Of a stretch of 64,000 nucleotides of DNA, positions 1-12,396 are shown piece after piece. Source of the DNA: Hydractinia symbiolongicarpus (Eukaryota; Cnidaria; Hydrozoa; Anthoathecata; Hydractiniidae); NCBI RefSeq assembly GCF_029227915.1, contig NC_079877.1, forward strand, positions 14,588,851-14,652,850, read 5' to 3'. The first letter of the stretch is position 1; every line of letters begins with the position of its first letter. The notes beneath the pieces are model-generated. The model made no database searches, was not told the DNA's origin, and worked only from the letters and a program-made list of their open reading frames with translations. Made by a program: the position numbers and the translations under genes.

Positions 1-560
1 AAGTAAAGAAAATAAATAAAAACAAACAGATTCCACAGCAACCGTTTGAATTTATTTTTAACTTTATAGGCAAGCATTCCTGACCTTTTTCTACGTAGTG
101 AATTTGCTAAAGTTACAATTACTTCCGAAGAATTAGTATGCATAACAATTAATTGGCATTGACAAAAAATAATTCTTAGTCTGCATTTTCACCCTCCAAA
201 ATGTATAAAGATAATTTTAAAGTAACTTCACTGATAATTTTAGGGTTAGTTATTATAGGTTATACCTTTTCCTTAAGGCTTATAACTAGCATTGCGTAAT
301 GAGACAGTAGTAGTCTTGCCGTTATTAAGGGTTGCGGTATTACGGAACTTTATGATAGGAATTTGACTAAAAAACCGTCGAGATTAAACTTTCTGAAAGT
401 CTGTAGGAGGTGAGTGATCATTAGAAAATGTAGTGAATATCGAGTATAACTATTTCGCACCCAGGACTAATATCTTTTGTATTCTTGTTTTACTGTCTAG
501 GTAATCAGGAAATATTAGTTGAGAAAGGGATTTTAATAAGAAAGGCTCATAATACTTTAA

Positions 561-695
561 TCTATATTATAATACCCGTATACGTCTGTCTGTCTGTCAC
601 GCAAAATGGTAGCTTAGCTGCGCAGTATCGAGAAGCACGCAATGCGGTACAAAAAGGACAGGGAACCCGCGGATTTTACACGGGCCAACGACTAG
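561..695 (+). mobile_element. Non-autonomous Helitron, family A, copy 1
   Basis: A 135 bp element that starts TCTATATTATAATACCCG after a flanking A and ends CTAG before a flanking T, the host-site rule of Helitrons. It contains three TCTG units near the 5' end. Just upstream of the end lies a hairpin built from CCGCGG/CCCGCGGA-like and ACGGG arms, imperfect in this copy. The same sequence recurs at 2369, on the minus strand at 51089, and as partial copies elsewhere in the window. Confidence 0.75.
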
Positions 696-1080
696 TAGTA
701 TACAATACTATTAAATTGATTCTCTAAGAGAGATCAAAAGAAATTCCTTGTGAGCATTGAACCATTGAATATTTAGAGCTATATTGCATCTACGAATAGC
801 AACCCCAAGCAGAAGAAAGAGACTTTTCACAGGTAACAATGTTTGTACTATATGTAAATTATACTAAACCATGAAAACATAAATTAAAAAAATAATTAAG
901 GTAAATTAAGTTGTTTTTGCCACTTGACTATTTCACTTTTTCCATCAACGTGAACACATATTTTCTACCTTTACTCTTTAAAAAAATTTTCCCTATACCA
1001 AATAATGATAAAAATAGACAAAATATGGATGTTATTTATTTTAAGGATACTGTAATGCACGTTTTTCACTAGCGCTAAAA

Positions 1081-1633
1081 CTTTGTTTCCACTTAGCGGT
1101 AACTAGCGCTAATGAGGGGTAACGAAATCCTAGTTACTATTTTATAAATAAAAGCTGCTCGTTAGCAAGTTATCGTTTTCTAGCGGTAATATTTTCATGA
1201 TTGGTAACTTTTTATTCAAAATGGAATGAAATGTTGTTATCTGTTGAAAAGTGAAAGTATGAAAAAGAGATTAGAGCAATTTTTAGACCAATGAAAAAAC
1301 GTCCCTGTAATAAAATTTACTTATAAAAATACTCTTTATCACCAAGTGTAATTCTACTTGTTCTTTTTTTGTAAACGTCACGGACCCAAAATCGATGCTC
1401 TCTTTTCTTCTTCTTTTTTCAATCATCATTCATAATCAAAAACTTGGGTTTGCTTTTATTATGAATAACTTCTCCTCCTCTAAAGAATCCATTCTAAACT
1501 GAGAGATAATTTTGATAATTTTTATGATTTATATTTTTATTTCTCAAGTGGAAACATTAAAAGTTACCGCTAGTTAACGTTTGCTAAAACGATATCGCTC
1601 ATTACCGCTAGTTACCGTGAATCGGAAACCAAG
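1081..1633. mobile_element. MITE-like element with terminal inverted repeats
   Basis: The left end (GTTTCCACTTAGCGGTAACT and onward) is matched, in reverse complement, by the right end (GTTTCCGATTCACGGTAACT and onward) over roughly 35 bp with mismatches. About 550 bp of AT-rich non-coding sequence lie between. No open frame and no clean target duplication is visible, so family and exact borders are uncertain. Confidence 0.5.
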
Positions 1634-2368
1634 CTTAATTAACGCTTACTAGGCCCTAACTAACGATAGACTATTTACCAGCTAGCAGGGCTAGTAATGG
1701 TAAGTAGACGTAAGTGATTGACTATCTTTGTCCCTTTTGGAGATTTTTGACGGCACTATCGCTGATGTATCTCTGTTATATAACGATACAAAAATATAAA
1801 CCGAATCATACATACGATCATATTAACGATTATTTCTTATTTCGGAGTAAACATTTTAATTCATTAATACAGTCTATAATTTTATAAAAGGACAAGTATA
1901 TCCCTTTTTTATAATGCGATCGCGTGTTCGGAATAAAATGAAACTGGTGCACTGTACCGTCAATTTTTATAATCAAGAATACTTTTTTTTAACATAAACG
2001 TGCAATATTTTCACATCCGGAAATTATTTGCGGTTTGGAGAAAAGTTTAGCTGTAAAAATAAGATAACAGACCAATGAAATTGCAAAGTCGTTTTCTACT
2101 GATCAATATATTTACATTTGTTGTTATTTTTAAAAGGATGACGAGATAAATAAAGCACTTGTCGCCAAATTCTAATTCTGTTATCAAATTTATGAAACAA
2201 CCATGCTAGTTGCGTTTCCTCGCACAGCAGAGCCAGCTGGTTTTCTCCTTTGAAGTCCATTCCGACCAGTAGTGTTAATTCTCAAAATTAATTTAGCGCT
2301 AATGTGTGTCTTGTAGGAACTGTGTTATATATATTTATATATATAGCAATGTACATGGCCATTCAATA

Positions 2369-2506
2369 TCTATATTATAATACCCCTCTACGTCTGTCTG
2401 TCTGTCACGCAAAATGGCAGCTTAGCTGCGCAAGTAGCGAGACGCACGTGATGCGGTATAAAAAGGACGGGCGAACCCGTGGATTTTTCCACGGGCTAAC
2501 GACTAG
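2369..2506 (+). mobile_element. Non-autonomous Helitron, family A, copy 2
   Basis: The cleanest family A copy. It is preceded by A, begins TCTATATTATAATACCCC, has three TCTG units, and ends with the perfect hairpin CCCGTGGA-TTTT-TCCACGGG, seven bases, then CTAG and a flanking T. Hairpin plus CTRR plus A|T insertion is the Helitron signature. At 138 bp it is far too short to encode a Rep-helicase and must have been mobilised in trans. Confidence 0.85.
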
Positions 2507-2804
2507 TATTCATTATTTCTCAAAAGTTCTGATTTGCTAAAAGAAAAATTTTGGAAAATATAAGTGAATTAAATTGTCTATAAGATAACATGTAAATGAA
2601 ATTTATTTTTTTCCAAGTAGCCATAAATCTAATTTTTTTTGAATTTGATAGTTGAAAAACAACATTGGAAAAATGGAAGAGAGTACTGTGATAATAAGAC
2701 GTTGATTATGCAGTATTCTTACAATAAATTGAACCTTAACTCTCCATTTTCACGTTTCAAAGAAATGCGCAGTACTTTTCTTGCGTACGTAGACAATAAA
2801 AGGG

Positions 2805-3120
2805 GAGATTATCACTATGACACTACATAATTTCGTATCTACAATATTTTAATCCTGTTTTTTTTTTGTCGTGTTAATCTCAGGTAGTTTTATACTACTT
2901 ATGTAACATAATATCACTTATATTAAAAAACATTTTAGAAAACTTTTTAAAATTGGCAATTTGTTTCATGCTTTGGATTTTGATGAAGGAGGATTATCAC
3001 TATGGCACTACGTATCTTCATTGCTACAATATTATAATCCTATTTTTCGTCTTACAATTTCACATTGGCTTAGATAACTTATGTAATATAATATGACTTA
3101 TGAAAAAAGAGCTTATGTTA
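2805..3120. repeat. Diverged tandem duplication, period about 183 bp
   Basis: Two related blocks begin GGAGATTATCACTATG (2805) and GGAGGATTATCACTATGG (2989). They stay alignable through ACTTATGTAA(C/T)ATAATAT(C/G)ACTTAT near their ends. The copies differ at many positions and neither encodes protein. Confidence 0.6.
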
Positions 3121-3622
3121 AATAATCTTTTAGAATAAATAAAGGTGAATAATTCTTTATTTTATTGGACGACCATCAAAATCCATCAAATAATGTGTAC
3201 TAACTATAGTATGAAAATCATCCTTATATGCTATCAGTATGCATTTTAGTAATTCCTATTCTAGTATTAGAAATTACTTTCCACACACCTAATGCCGTCA
3301 CACATGGTTATTTTTCTAGTTTTCCAATAAACTTAAATTTTCAAGTATTACTGATGATAGGGCGTCAATTCTTGGTGGATTTACTTATGGACCATTGCAT
3401 TGTCCTCCAGAAACTTTTAACAGAACGGAAAAATCTTCATTATTTCTCATGTAACTTTAGTTTGACCGTACGCGGTATTTTCCCAAAAAATTCAATAAAT
3501 TGATGATGAAAAAGGATATATGCACCAAAACTATAATAGTTGTTTATATTATGTAATAAAAGAATAGAATATGTTTGAAATAAATTTCAAAAGCAGCACC
3601 TATCAATTATTGTGACTATTGT

Positions 3623-4040
3623 CATTTCAATGTGCTGCGCGTGTGATTCTTTTCGAAACAATCTTTACATATAAGTTGTTTGTATTTGTTGCATTACTAA
3701 CTTGTTTTCTTGTATTGGGCTTTCCCTTTTCCATTCTTCTTGTATCCACACACACAACAACATTTTCTCTTAGGGTGTTTGCTGATGGGGAAATGTTTTT
3801 CACGTAATCTTGAATCATCCATTTTTCTTGGCTTAGGGCCGCGCTGTGGGTACACGTCAACTTCACATTTATAATCAAGTAAGGGTTGAACCATTGCATT
3901 GATATGATCTAAACGGTAGTTTTTGTGACTCTGATACTTTTTAGCATAGAGAGGATTGGCTTCAAAATACAAAATCATAGAATTGATCACTGCTAGGTCA
4001 AACAGGCGGATGAATACTTTTTTTCACCATTTCACGGTTC
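3623..4040 (-). pseudogene. piggyBac-type transposase, C-terminal relic
   Basis: The minus strand reads like the end of a piggyBac (DDE_Tnp_1_7/PGBD) transposase. It starts with KW-(stop)-KKVFIRLFDLAVINSMIL, the conserved helix after the catalytic core, and continues through HFPISKHPKRKCCCVCGYKK. It ends with a cysteine/histidine finger, CNKYKQLICKDCFEKNH. Intact relatives have this finger (CxxC...CxxC/H) at the extreme C terminus. The frame is broken by TGA in place of the second W of KWWK and by adjacent TAG and TAA between the two halves of the finger. The N-terminal DDD region is not found upstream. This is a dead fragment of a cut-and-paste transposon. The TTAA target sites and terminal repeats were not identified. 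Confidence 0.75.
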
Positions 4041-5473
4041 TGCAAGTAAAATTGTTATTTACTAAGATACATTGTTTTCTTTGTAAAAAATCTATCGCTT
4101 TCTTGCAGTAAAATGCTTAAATTCGCCAACTCAAGAAGTATATAACACAAAAAAAATTTGTAATTCCATCAGATTTGTCTCAGAAGAGCACTCTATAAAA
4201 AATATAATACACAAGTTGTTAGACTTTGCTTTAAGGTACAAATAAATAACAATACCCATAGTTATACCCGACATAACAATCTAGCAATACTTATTAGTTA
4301 TTGACAAAATGTTTCTGCAATTTAAACAACAATAACAATTATCTGACAGGCCGTAATTTTTAACTAATCAATGCTTAAGGGTACTTCTAAGTAAGCATGC
4401 TTTTACCTTGATTGCATTGCTGTTATAACATGTTATTTGCATAAACAACTTTAAAGAGTTTTCTGTGATGTAAAGTATATGATTACTGTATGATATAACA
4501 TAGGTCAGACTAACATCGGTTGATTAAATTTTCGTTGTAAGGTATTTCATAGAGTAAATAAGGCGACGCAAAATAAAAAAGCAGAATTTCGTTCCCCGGA
4601 TCCTTGGTATAATTTTAGGACAACGGGATTTATCACTGAGATATTTTCTCGTGTAGCACAGCAATTTATTAAGTTTATTTTCTTACTAGGTCGCATGACA
4701 GAGTTGACTTAGACTAAATCCGCGCCCGCTGTGTGTATACAAACTTTAAGTATACTAATTGAAGAACGAATGACCTGTGGTGATTTTAATAACACTGCTC
4801 CTTATATGGAAGTTATTATTAGACAGTTTTATAATTAATTGTGTCGATCAATGAAATATAATCAGACAGGTTTTATAGTCTTTAGGGGATGTTTTGTTGA
4901 TGCTGTTGTAAAGAATGTTAGACAATACAATTGTACATTAAAAAACTGGTTTTTGTGTTAATATTGTGTTACATGTGCTACTTTTGTTCGTTTCGTGTTC
5001 ATTATGTATGTTACGTGCATGTTTCGTTGTTGTTTTATGATGTATTGCGTAGTTGTGTGGCATGTTCGTGTCCCAAGTGTGCTGTTTTGATTGATAAAAT
5101 TTATATATGTATAAATTTCTGTTCAATAAGTCAAATTAAAACGTCTGAAATCACAATTCAGATATAAAGTTGCAAAAGGGTTTTTATCAATTAAATTCTA
5201 ATAATTTACGTCAATTCAAGAAGTTTGACGAATGTTTGAACCACGTAATGATGTTTAATACATTAAAGTTGTGTAAAAGATTTGTTGATAGACATTAGTT
5301 ATTTATTTTAGTTATTTTAATTTTAAAACCAAGTTTCTTAGTTTTTCTTCGTATTCTCCTATATTCTGTTTTAGTTTGAACACTTCTTTTTAGAACAATG
5401 TAAAAGAATAAGCCAGCAAGTAGAAGGTAATAAGAAAGGACATTAAAATTTGTACCGTCGTAAAGAAAACACC
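4041..5473. other. Intergenic, nothing recognised
   Basis: AT-rich sequence upstream of the transporter gene, with only short chance frames. The last few hundred bases presumably hold its promoter and 5' leader, but I see no TATA box or other element I can assign. Confidence 0.4.
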
Positions 5474-6769
5474 ATGAACGATACGGTTGATATAAAAGCT
5501 TGGAAGAGAAAACGAAGTACCACATTGTTCGTATATTTGTTAATTTATTTTTTAACGGAATTCGAAAAGAGTGCCAACACAACTACGTTGTGGATTTATC
5601 TAACAAATTTTATCAAAACAAATAAACCAGATTTATATTATGGACTAATAAGCGCTTCGGTTTATATTTTGCCATCTTTATTTTCTTCTGTAATTGCAAA
5701 ATTAGCTGACAAAACGAGACGGATTAAACTGATTATTATCATTACTAATTTCGTAGCCATGGTTGGATGTATATCCTACGCTATATCATGTTCTCCACTC
5801 TTTCCATTTATTGGAAAATTTCTGAATGGAAGCGTTATTATACTAAGACCACTGGTAGCTGGAGAAATAGCAAGGTCTTACCCAGCCGAAGAAGTACCAA
5901 GTAAAATGGCATATCTAATTTTTTCAGCATCGATAGGTTTTATGATTGGACCTTGCGTTGTTCTTCCGTTTGCTGAACTCGATATTCGTTTTGGTAAGTT
6001 ACAAATTGGATATGGAAATATATCAGCCGTTTTTCTACTTGGTGCCACTATCATAATACAGTTATGCGTTGTATGTTTTGCGCATGATCTATCGAGAGAG
6101 TATGATTTAAAGGAAGCTGAAACAATCAATCATTCATGTGAGGTGTCAAAGAATGGCGACGTAAATGTCTTAAAACGAGCCTTTAATTCTAAGATTATGT
6201 TGATTTTGTTCGCGCTGACGTTTTTCAGTACAATCACCAGCGTCTCGTATGGGAGAAATTTTCCAGTTCTTGTTTTGGACGTATTACAGATGTCGTACAA
6301 GGTTATTTCTGCTGGTTTTACTGCATCAGCAATCGTTGTAATATTGCTATGCATTGTGAGTATCAAAATCCAAGTAGGAGATGCATCTGTTTATTGCATC
6401 GGAATTTTAGGACAGGTTTCTGTTATCACAATGCTAATTTGCCAGTGCATATTCGTCCATCTGTACCTCACTTACAACATAAAGATTGCGATGCTTGTAC
6501 TCTACCTCGCTACAGCTTGTTTATTTGAAATGGGTGAACAGTTGTTTCTGGTGACGGTGTTTTCAAAATTAGTATCTTCACAACATCAAAGTTATTTGGA
6601 AAGCTGGCGAGCGATACTTAAACAAGTCGGAAGTATTTTAGGTGCATTGTTATCTCTCGTTCTCCTAAAAAGTGCAAGTATATATACATTTTTAGTAGTA
6701 AATGTAATTTTACTATTTCTTCTTTGCTTTTATAGACATAACTTAATACACCCTGTTGTTCAGATTTGA
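5474..6769 (+). CDS. Major facilitator superfamily transporter, MFSD8-like, intronless
   Basis: An intact 431-residue single-exon frame for a polytopic secondary transporter. The start is the ATG at 5474 in a strong context (ACCATGA); the open frame reaches 24 bases further upstream but only to a TTG. About twelve hydrophobic segments are visible. After the first two comes the MFS loop 2-3 signature in the form AKLADKTRR (G/A-x-x-x-D-x-x-R-R), near residue 80. Helices 4-5 carry GKFLNGSVIILRPLVAGEIA and GFMIGPCVVLPF, which resemble MFSD8/CLN7-type lysosomal proteins and their expanded cnidarian relatives. A hydrophilic loop at about residues 205-235 separates the two six-helix halves. The substrate cannot be told from sequence. 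Family membership in MFS is near certain; the MFSD8-like subgroup is inference. A lone gene with no linked pathway partner. Confidence 0.85.
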   Translation: MNDTVDIKAWKRKRSTTLFVYLLIYFLTEFEKSANTTTLWIYLTNFIKTNKPDLYYGLISASVYILPSLFSSVIAKLADKTRRIKLIIIITNFVAMVGCISYAISCSPLFPFIGKFLNGSVIILRPLVAGEIARSYPAEEVPSKMAYLIFSASIGFMIGPCVVLPFAELDIRFGKLQIGYGNISAVFLLGATIIIQLCVVCFAHDLSREYDLKEAETINHSCEVSKNGDVNVLKRAFNSKIMLILFALTFFSTITSVSYGRNFPVLVLDVLQMSYKVISAGFTASAIVVILLCIVSIKIQVGDASVYCIGILGQVSVITMLICQCIFVHLYLTYNIKIAMLVLYLATACLFEMGEQLFLVTVFSKLVSSQHQSYLESWRAILKQVGSILGALLSLVLLKSASIYTFLVVNVILLFLLCFYRHNLIHPVVQI

Positions 6770-8640
6770 ATGTTTTGCACAACTAGTTTATTAACTTTGT
6801 GTTGTTCATGATTTACACACAATTGATATAGACGTGTCGTGTGGCATCTTCGCGAGTGCTTCAAAAGAAAATACATATCACTTCTATCATTTGTACCCTT
6901 CTAGTTTCTATAAGAAAAATAACTAAAACAATACAAGAAGTTTGTTTGAGTAAATAAAATGTTTTCCCAATGTAAAGGAATATACATTGCTGCATACTTC
7001 TGTTCCTTATATAATTTATTTGTATATGGTGAAAGGCAGGAAAAGGATTGTAATATTGAATGTTGAACTTAGGTAATGTCAAGGAAGATAGTTAATATTC
7101 AATTTGCTTGAAGAACATATAGTTAAATTTGCCACAAAATAAACTGAAAATTGCTTTACTCTATACAATACAATACAATAGCGCGTCCAAAGATGGTAAC
7201 TGTTAGTGCCGATTATTTAGACAACAGCTTTCTTCCTATGGATGCTATGGTTATTTCTTGAGATGGCGTAATTTTATTGGTATTTTAAATCGTAATTATT
7301 AACATATTCTCAGAATATTATCTGTTATTCGTTTAGTGGTGCATTAGTTTTTGTTTTGTTTTAAGTTACTCTCTGTTCTGTGTCATTAATTTTCTTAGAA
7401 TTTTCTTAGAATTAGATAGATATATTAGATATATATTTTGTTGCGTTCAATGAGGTTTGTGTCTAATCTCTGTGTGCGTGTATGACTTGTGATGTTTGAC
7501 TGTAGTAATTTTTAGTAAGTGTTTTTTATGATTGTATGTTTCCTATTCGCCACATGCGCTTGATTGTGTTTTATATTGTATGTTGTGTTGCCTATTGGGT
7601 GCAGGCTTTCGATTTATATGGTTACTTTCTTTCTTAGCTCGAGACGCGTTTGTATTTTGCTGATTATGGTTAATTTATTTTACGTTAATCATTTTGTAAA
7701 TCTCTTCTTATTTTGGGTTCTAGCCGTTAGAAATATATGTTTAACAACGCATTTAAAAATTCGTGATATCCTTTGTGTCCGTCGTTCACATTCTGCACAT
7801 TAATATCTTTGGATTAAACAAAAATCGACTTGTTTTTGCATCACGGCAGGAGATGGTAACATTGAAATATACTAAGTTTTTTCTAGAAATAATCCTTTTT
7901 TAAAATCGCCTTCCATAATTAGCTATGGTGGCAAGAAATAAAAACATTGCATAAAAACGAGCTTAGTTAAGATTAAAGTTCAGGAGACAACGATGTTTAC
8001 TTGCTGTTCTGACGTTAGTAATTGCCAAATGTTGCTTTTATGGTTTTCAACTGACGCATTGAAATAACCGTAGTGGATAATTGTATATAGAGGGTATTAG
8101 TAGTGATAGTGTGACAAAAATTATGAATACTTATTGATATCAAGTGTGTATTTTTAGCAACTTTAGTGTTGGCTAGCTAACTGGCTATAGCCAACAAACA
8201 TTGTGCTTCTAACTCTTTAAAAATTTTAACAACTTTATATACCAAGGTTTACCTAGTTTTTAGAAACCTCCTCTAACTTAAATTATAACAAGACGTATGA
8301 TATACGCAAACAACCTCGCGAATAAAGTCTACAAAAAGCTGTCTATCAAATTGGGATTTTTGTTACGAAGTTAGACACGACATATTTTACTATTCAGATA
8401 CGCGATAATATTTGTTACACACTTATTTTTCAAAATTGATTTGTGAGACCTTCCTGAACGGAAAATCCCTCGAACTTTTAATTTTCGATGGGTCCGTCTT
8501 GGGTGAACCGACTGACAGGATGAAGAAAGACCACAAACCCACAAACCCCAAAATTTGCGAAATTCATTAATTCAGTTAATTCTGCCTACATTCACTTTTA
8601 AAAAGTTTGGTGGAAACACCTTTATTTACTAGTTAGTTAA
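6770..8640. other. Intergenic, nothing recognised
   Basis: Low-complexity AT-rich and TG-rich sequence, including three ATACA units near 7166 and scattered short frames without family resemblance. The first part is presumably the 3' UTR of the transporter gene. Confidence 0.4.
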
Positions 8641-8654
8641 ACAAGTGTTTTGAA

Positions 8655-8765
8655 CACTTGTCTTATCTTTTTAAAAAAGAAAAAAGAAAAAAAAAGTAAA
8701 AATAGTTACCAAGATGAGATTCGAACACACGACGACTCCCGTGTCGGTGCTCAGAGAGGCAAAAA
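8655..8765 (-). repeat. tRNA-derived SINE-like fragment
   Basis: On the minus strand a tRNA-like 3' half reads through a perfect Pol III B box, GTTCGAATCTC (8716-8726), then CATCTTGG. A long T/C-rich tract follows, seen as A/G-rich at 8670-8698 on the plus strand. No matching A box or clover-leaf can be built, so this is a tRNA-related repeat, not a tRNA gene. Confidence 0.45.
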
Positions 8766-9050
8766 TTTCCATTCTTGTAGGACACATTTGCGTTTTAATA
8801 CAAGCTCACGAGCTTGTAATTATATTTATAAAACAGGTCAACCAGCTGTTTCTCAAAGCCGTATTATAGGTAAGATGTTATAGCTAGCTATCCATACAGG
8901 AATGATGTGCAGTCCAGCTATATATCGTTTCTATCGTCACACTCCCCTGCTAATATGCTTTTATATTTCCATTTAGTACATATTTGTTGGCTCAACCCAG
9001 TGAACTCAGTAATCACAAATTGTTTCAATTTTTTTGTTTATATTCACATT

Positions 9051-9108
9051 AGTATTGAAGGTTTATCATTTCTTGAACATGTTCAAGAAATGATAAACCT
9101 TCAATACT
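9051..9108. repeat. Perfect 58 bp palindrome
   Basis: Two 29-base arms meet without a spacer at the centre GAACA|TGTTC (9079/9080). The left arm starts AGTATTGAAGGTTTATCATT and the right arm is its exact reverse complement. It could extrude as a hairpin. It is not part of any repeat I recognise in the window. Confidence 0.9.
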
Positions 9109-9559
9109 TAGCACAAATTGTTTGTTGGTATTGGTATTGGTTCCAACATAAATCAAATTATTTCAAAAGATGACGCCACCTCTAAACATGCTACTGCTCT
9201 TAAAAAAATGTTTTTGTTACAGATCACACATTTACATGAATAAATACACTTAGTAGGTATAGCGTAGCACTCTTCGCCAGGAAAATCGATTCAAGGTGCT
9301 TCAAAACTCATTCTCTTTATAATTAACTTCACAGAACAAAATTAGTGCTTTTTTAAGTATTTAGATAATGAAAGTGGCAAACGTGTAAGGTTGTGTTGTT
9401 TGAGTTATCCTCAGAAAAATAAAACAAAGTCATTTACTAGCTGTATGACCGCCTGTGTATATCTTAAAATCTTTCTTAACATTCTTAGGTCATCACGTTA
9501 AGTTTTTGCGGATTCCGTCCTTCCCTGACGGTTTTTAATTACTCCTTATTGCTATGTTG

Positions 9560-9900
9560 CATGGCCATGGCACTTACCGAGTTTCAATATTTATCTATTA
9601 GACATCTGTATACCAAATGTTTAGATCCCATACCTTTCAGAGGCTTTGGTATTGGCTATTACTCGAAACTACACCTAAAAATCTCCGTGAAATCCTTATA
9701 ATTGGGAAAATGTTATGACTCTTGTTGGGATTAAACTTACAACACAACTTTGTTTTAACAAGGAGAATCAATTTGCTGAATTTTGACACGTGACCGATCC
9801 GATTTTGTCGGGTTTTACAAAAAAATCGAAAAAAAAATTTTTTTAGGGCAATTTTTGGGAACTTTTCATGCGATCTACGTCTAAAATCATGGAATGTTAA
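9560..9900 (-). repeat. Dispersed repeat family C, inverted copy
   Basis: In reverse complement this matches 34540-34810 and 42960-43260. Shared landmarks include GATGAAACAAA(G/A)TTGTGTTG, a TAGTTTCGAGTAA block, CAAAGCCTCTGAAAGGTAT and a TCTAATAGATAAATA block. No coding potential. The full ends are not resolved. Confidence 0.7.
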
Positions 9901-12396
9901 CGTTACTACTATTGTTTTTCCTGTTGAGTTGATAGGATATTTTGTATATCTAGTGCAGGTTTCTCCTGGTAAACAGAAGCTAAAGAAGATTTACATGTTA
10001 TCGAAATGTAATTGTATTAAAAAATCTTTTTTTTTAATTTAATCAAATCTCTTTTCTTTGAAATGCTTTGAAAACATAAAATTCAAAAAATTCAGCATTA
10101 CGAAATCAAGGATGCACTAGAGATCCATATTTTATTCTCAAGGTCATTTTTCTGGTGAATAAGAACTTTCCATTTTCTCAACAATTATATTTATTTTAAG
10201 CAAACTTTAGAGAGTTGAACTAAAACGGTACTCCTGAATCAAGCGGGTTTTTTATTACAATTACTATTGCTGACCTTCACTATAAAGTTGCCGCCCTATA
10301 CTTTAACAAAAGCAAACGAAAAATAGTTTTTTAGGTATTTTTAGGTATTTTTCCAATCCTGTTTGGTTGATAGGCTCCTTTTTTTCTCTTTCACATATAG
10401 TGTGGCAAATTAAAAAAACAGTAAAAAAATGAATTGATCCAGAAAAAAATAATAATTTTTCAAATTGCATTTTCAAGGAGGTAGGAATGAAAATTATTTT
10501 TTTGCGTGGTATTAATTAAAATTATTGGGGTAGTAATTAGGATATCGGCTGGGGTAGTTAAATCTTATAATCGAAGCGTATATTTTGTAAATATACATTG
10601 TAGATTCAATTTTACTGTAATACTCTTTGAATTAGGTGCAAAGTTGTTTAACAAATGTTTACCTGTACATTTGGTTTACAACGCGTAGCTCCGCAATATT
10701 TATATGTTGCAGAATAATGCAGATGTTAGGCCTTCGCAAAATTGGATCACTGTGTCAAATTGATCACATTTGAAAAAGGGGGCAATGTTGAACAGTTCGG
10801 TTCCTATAGGATGGTTGCCAAACTCGTCCTCAGGAACTGTTAGGCTTTTTATAGTTGGACTGTCTAGTATAATACAAGCCATTATACATAGTTATAAAGG
10901 TTTGAGTATACGGGTTGTGAAGTAGTGAAATTCTTGTGAAGCTATAGCCTTGTTTCCATGCTATTTAAATATTGTAAAGAGAATTTCATACGGAGAAAAT
11001 TTGTCATCAGGACCGGGGAAAATCCGCATTTCCAATTTATTTATATTTTGACACGAGAACATCATAGCCAAAAGATTTGCTGTAAGAGCCTTCTTTTCAA
11101 GGTATTAGCAACCTTACGAAACAAGAACGGGAGCATTTGCGACGAAGGAAATACTGTTATCTTTTCAACGAGCATGTACAAATCAGGACACCCCCAAACA
11201 AAGTTGACATTTATCGTTCATTTTGAAAAGAACCATTTTGAGCTTGTACATACAGCGTTAAGTATTTAAGAAAGTAAAAATGTGATATGGAAATATTATT
11301 GATACAGAAACAGCGTATATAAGTTTTCCCCTGAATTGTGTGTCACTTTTTTTGCAATTTGTGATAGTTGCCATGGTTTTTATTTCATACTGTAACTTTC
11401 GCTTGACTTTTCTTAAGCAATTTTTGGCGCGTTTTGCGTACAAAGGGATTTCATGAAAAGTTATTGTCAACGTCGTTGCTGATAGTTTCGTAAAAGTTAT
11501 CGCAAATAGAAACAATTCAGTGCTAATCTCATGGGACGGTTTCCATCTGCAAAACTTATCAGTGCTAAAGGAGAGCCTATGATGATCTATCTGCTCTGTA
11601 GAATGAAACTACCACCACAAACACTACCCTAAACACTACCCCAACCTCATTCTCAGGATCTCTATGCCCTTTCTTAAATTGGGGACGGCGCAAAGAGGAA
11701 GGGGTCTTGAGGACGAGGTTGGGATACCCCATGTTTTTAAATAACCAATCGCGTGTCAGAGAAACATCTGTGAAAGTATTCGTGCAGACGAAAACGGATA
11801 TGTTCAGTACAGTTTGTTCTATTTTTATCACCATATCATACTCAACCAAAAAAAATATGTTTCATTCCAAAAGGAGTTCTGATAACAACAGGACGTGGAG
11901 TAAAGTGAGAAAGGATTTTCGCTAATCGTTAAAAAACTCTCGAAAGTTTCCAACTTACAAATGTTTTGTGCAGAAAAATTAATTTAACGAGACAATACTT
12001 TTTTAAGAAACCTAAGAAAATTTTATGATTTCTATCGTACAAATTTTTAAATGCTTTTGAATGGTAGCTAAATTACTTACAACGGTGTGAGAAAGAATAT
12101 CGCTCGTATTTTTTGTTATTATGCAGTAAATTATTTTTTCGACATAAAATTTTGTACCGAAGATTTAAATTATCTTCTCTCACTAAACTTATTCTTTTTA
12201 TGAAGCACTTTTGTGATAAAGAATGTATTATTTAAACAAAAATGCTGATGTCATCATGATTTAGACAATTAATTTTGTGTTTCTAATTTGTCTCCGATTA
12301 ATCCGATGACATCAAAATAAAATACTCGAAATTTGTATTTTCTTATATTTGCGTTTGAATTTTTATAATTATTTGCGAATGCTTGATATATTAACA
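9901..12396. other. Mostly unassigned AT-rich DNA
   Basis: No gene could be supported. The longest ATG-started frame (10958-11269 +, 103 residues) has no recognisable domain, no signal peptide and no duplicate elsewhere in the window, so I leave it uncalled. Confidence 0.4.

Noticed and set aside
3228-3503. 91-residue frame with a hydrophobic start
   Set aside because: No family resemblance, AT-driven composition and no splice or promoter support.
8706-8761. tRNA gene on the minus strand
   Set aside because: Only the B-box half is tRNA-like; there is no A box and no clover-leaf.
10958-11269. 103-residue ATG-started frame
   Set aside because: No recognisable domain, signal peptide or homologous copy in the window; consistent with chance.
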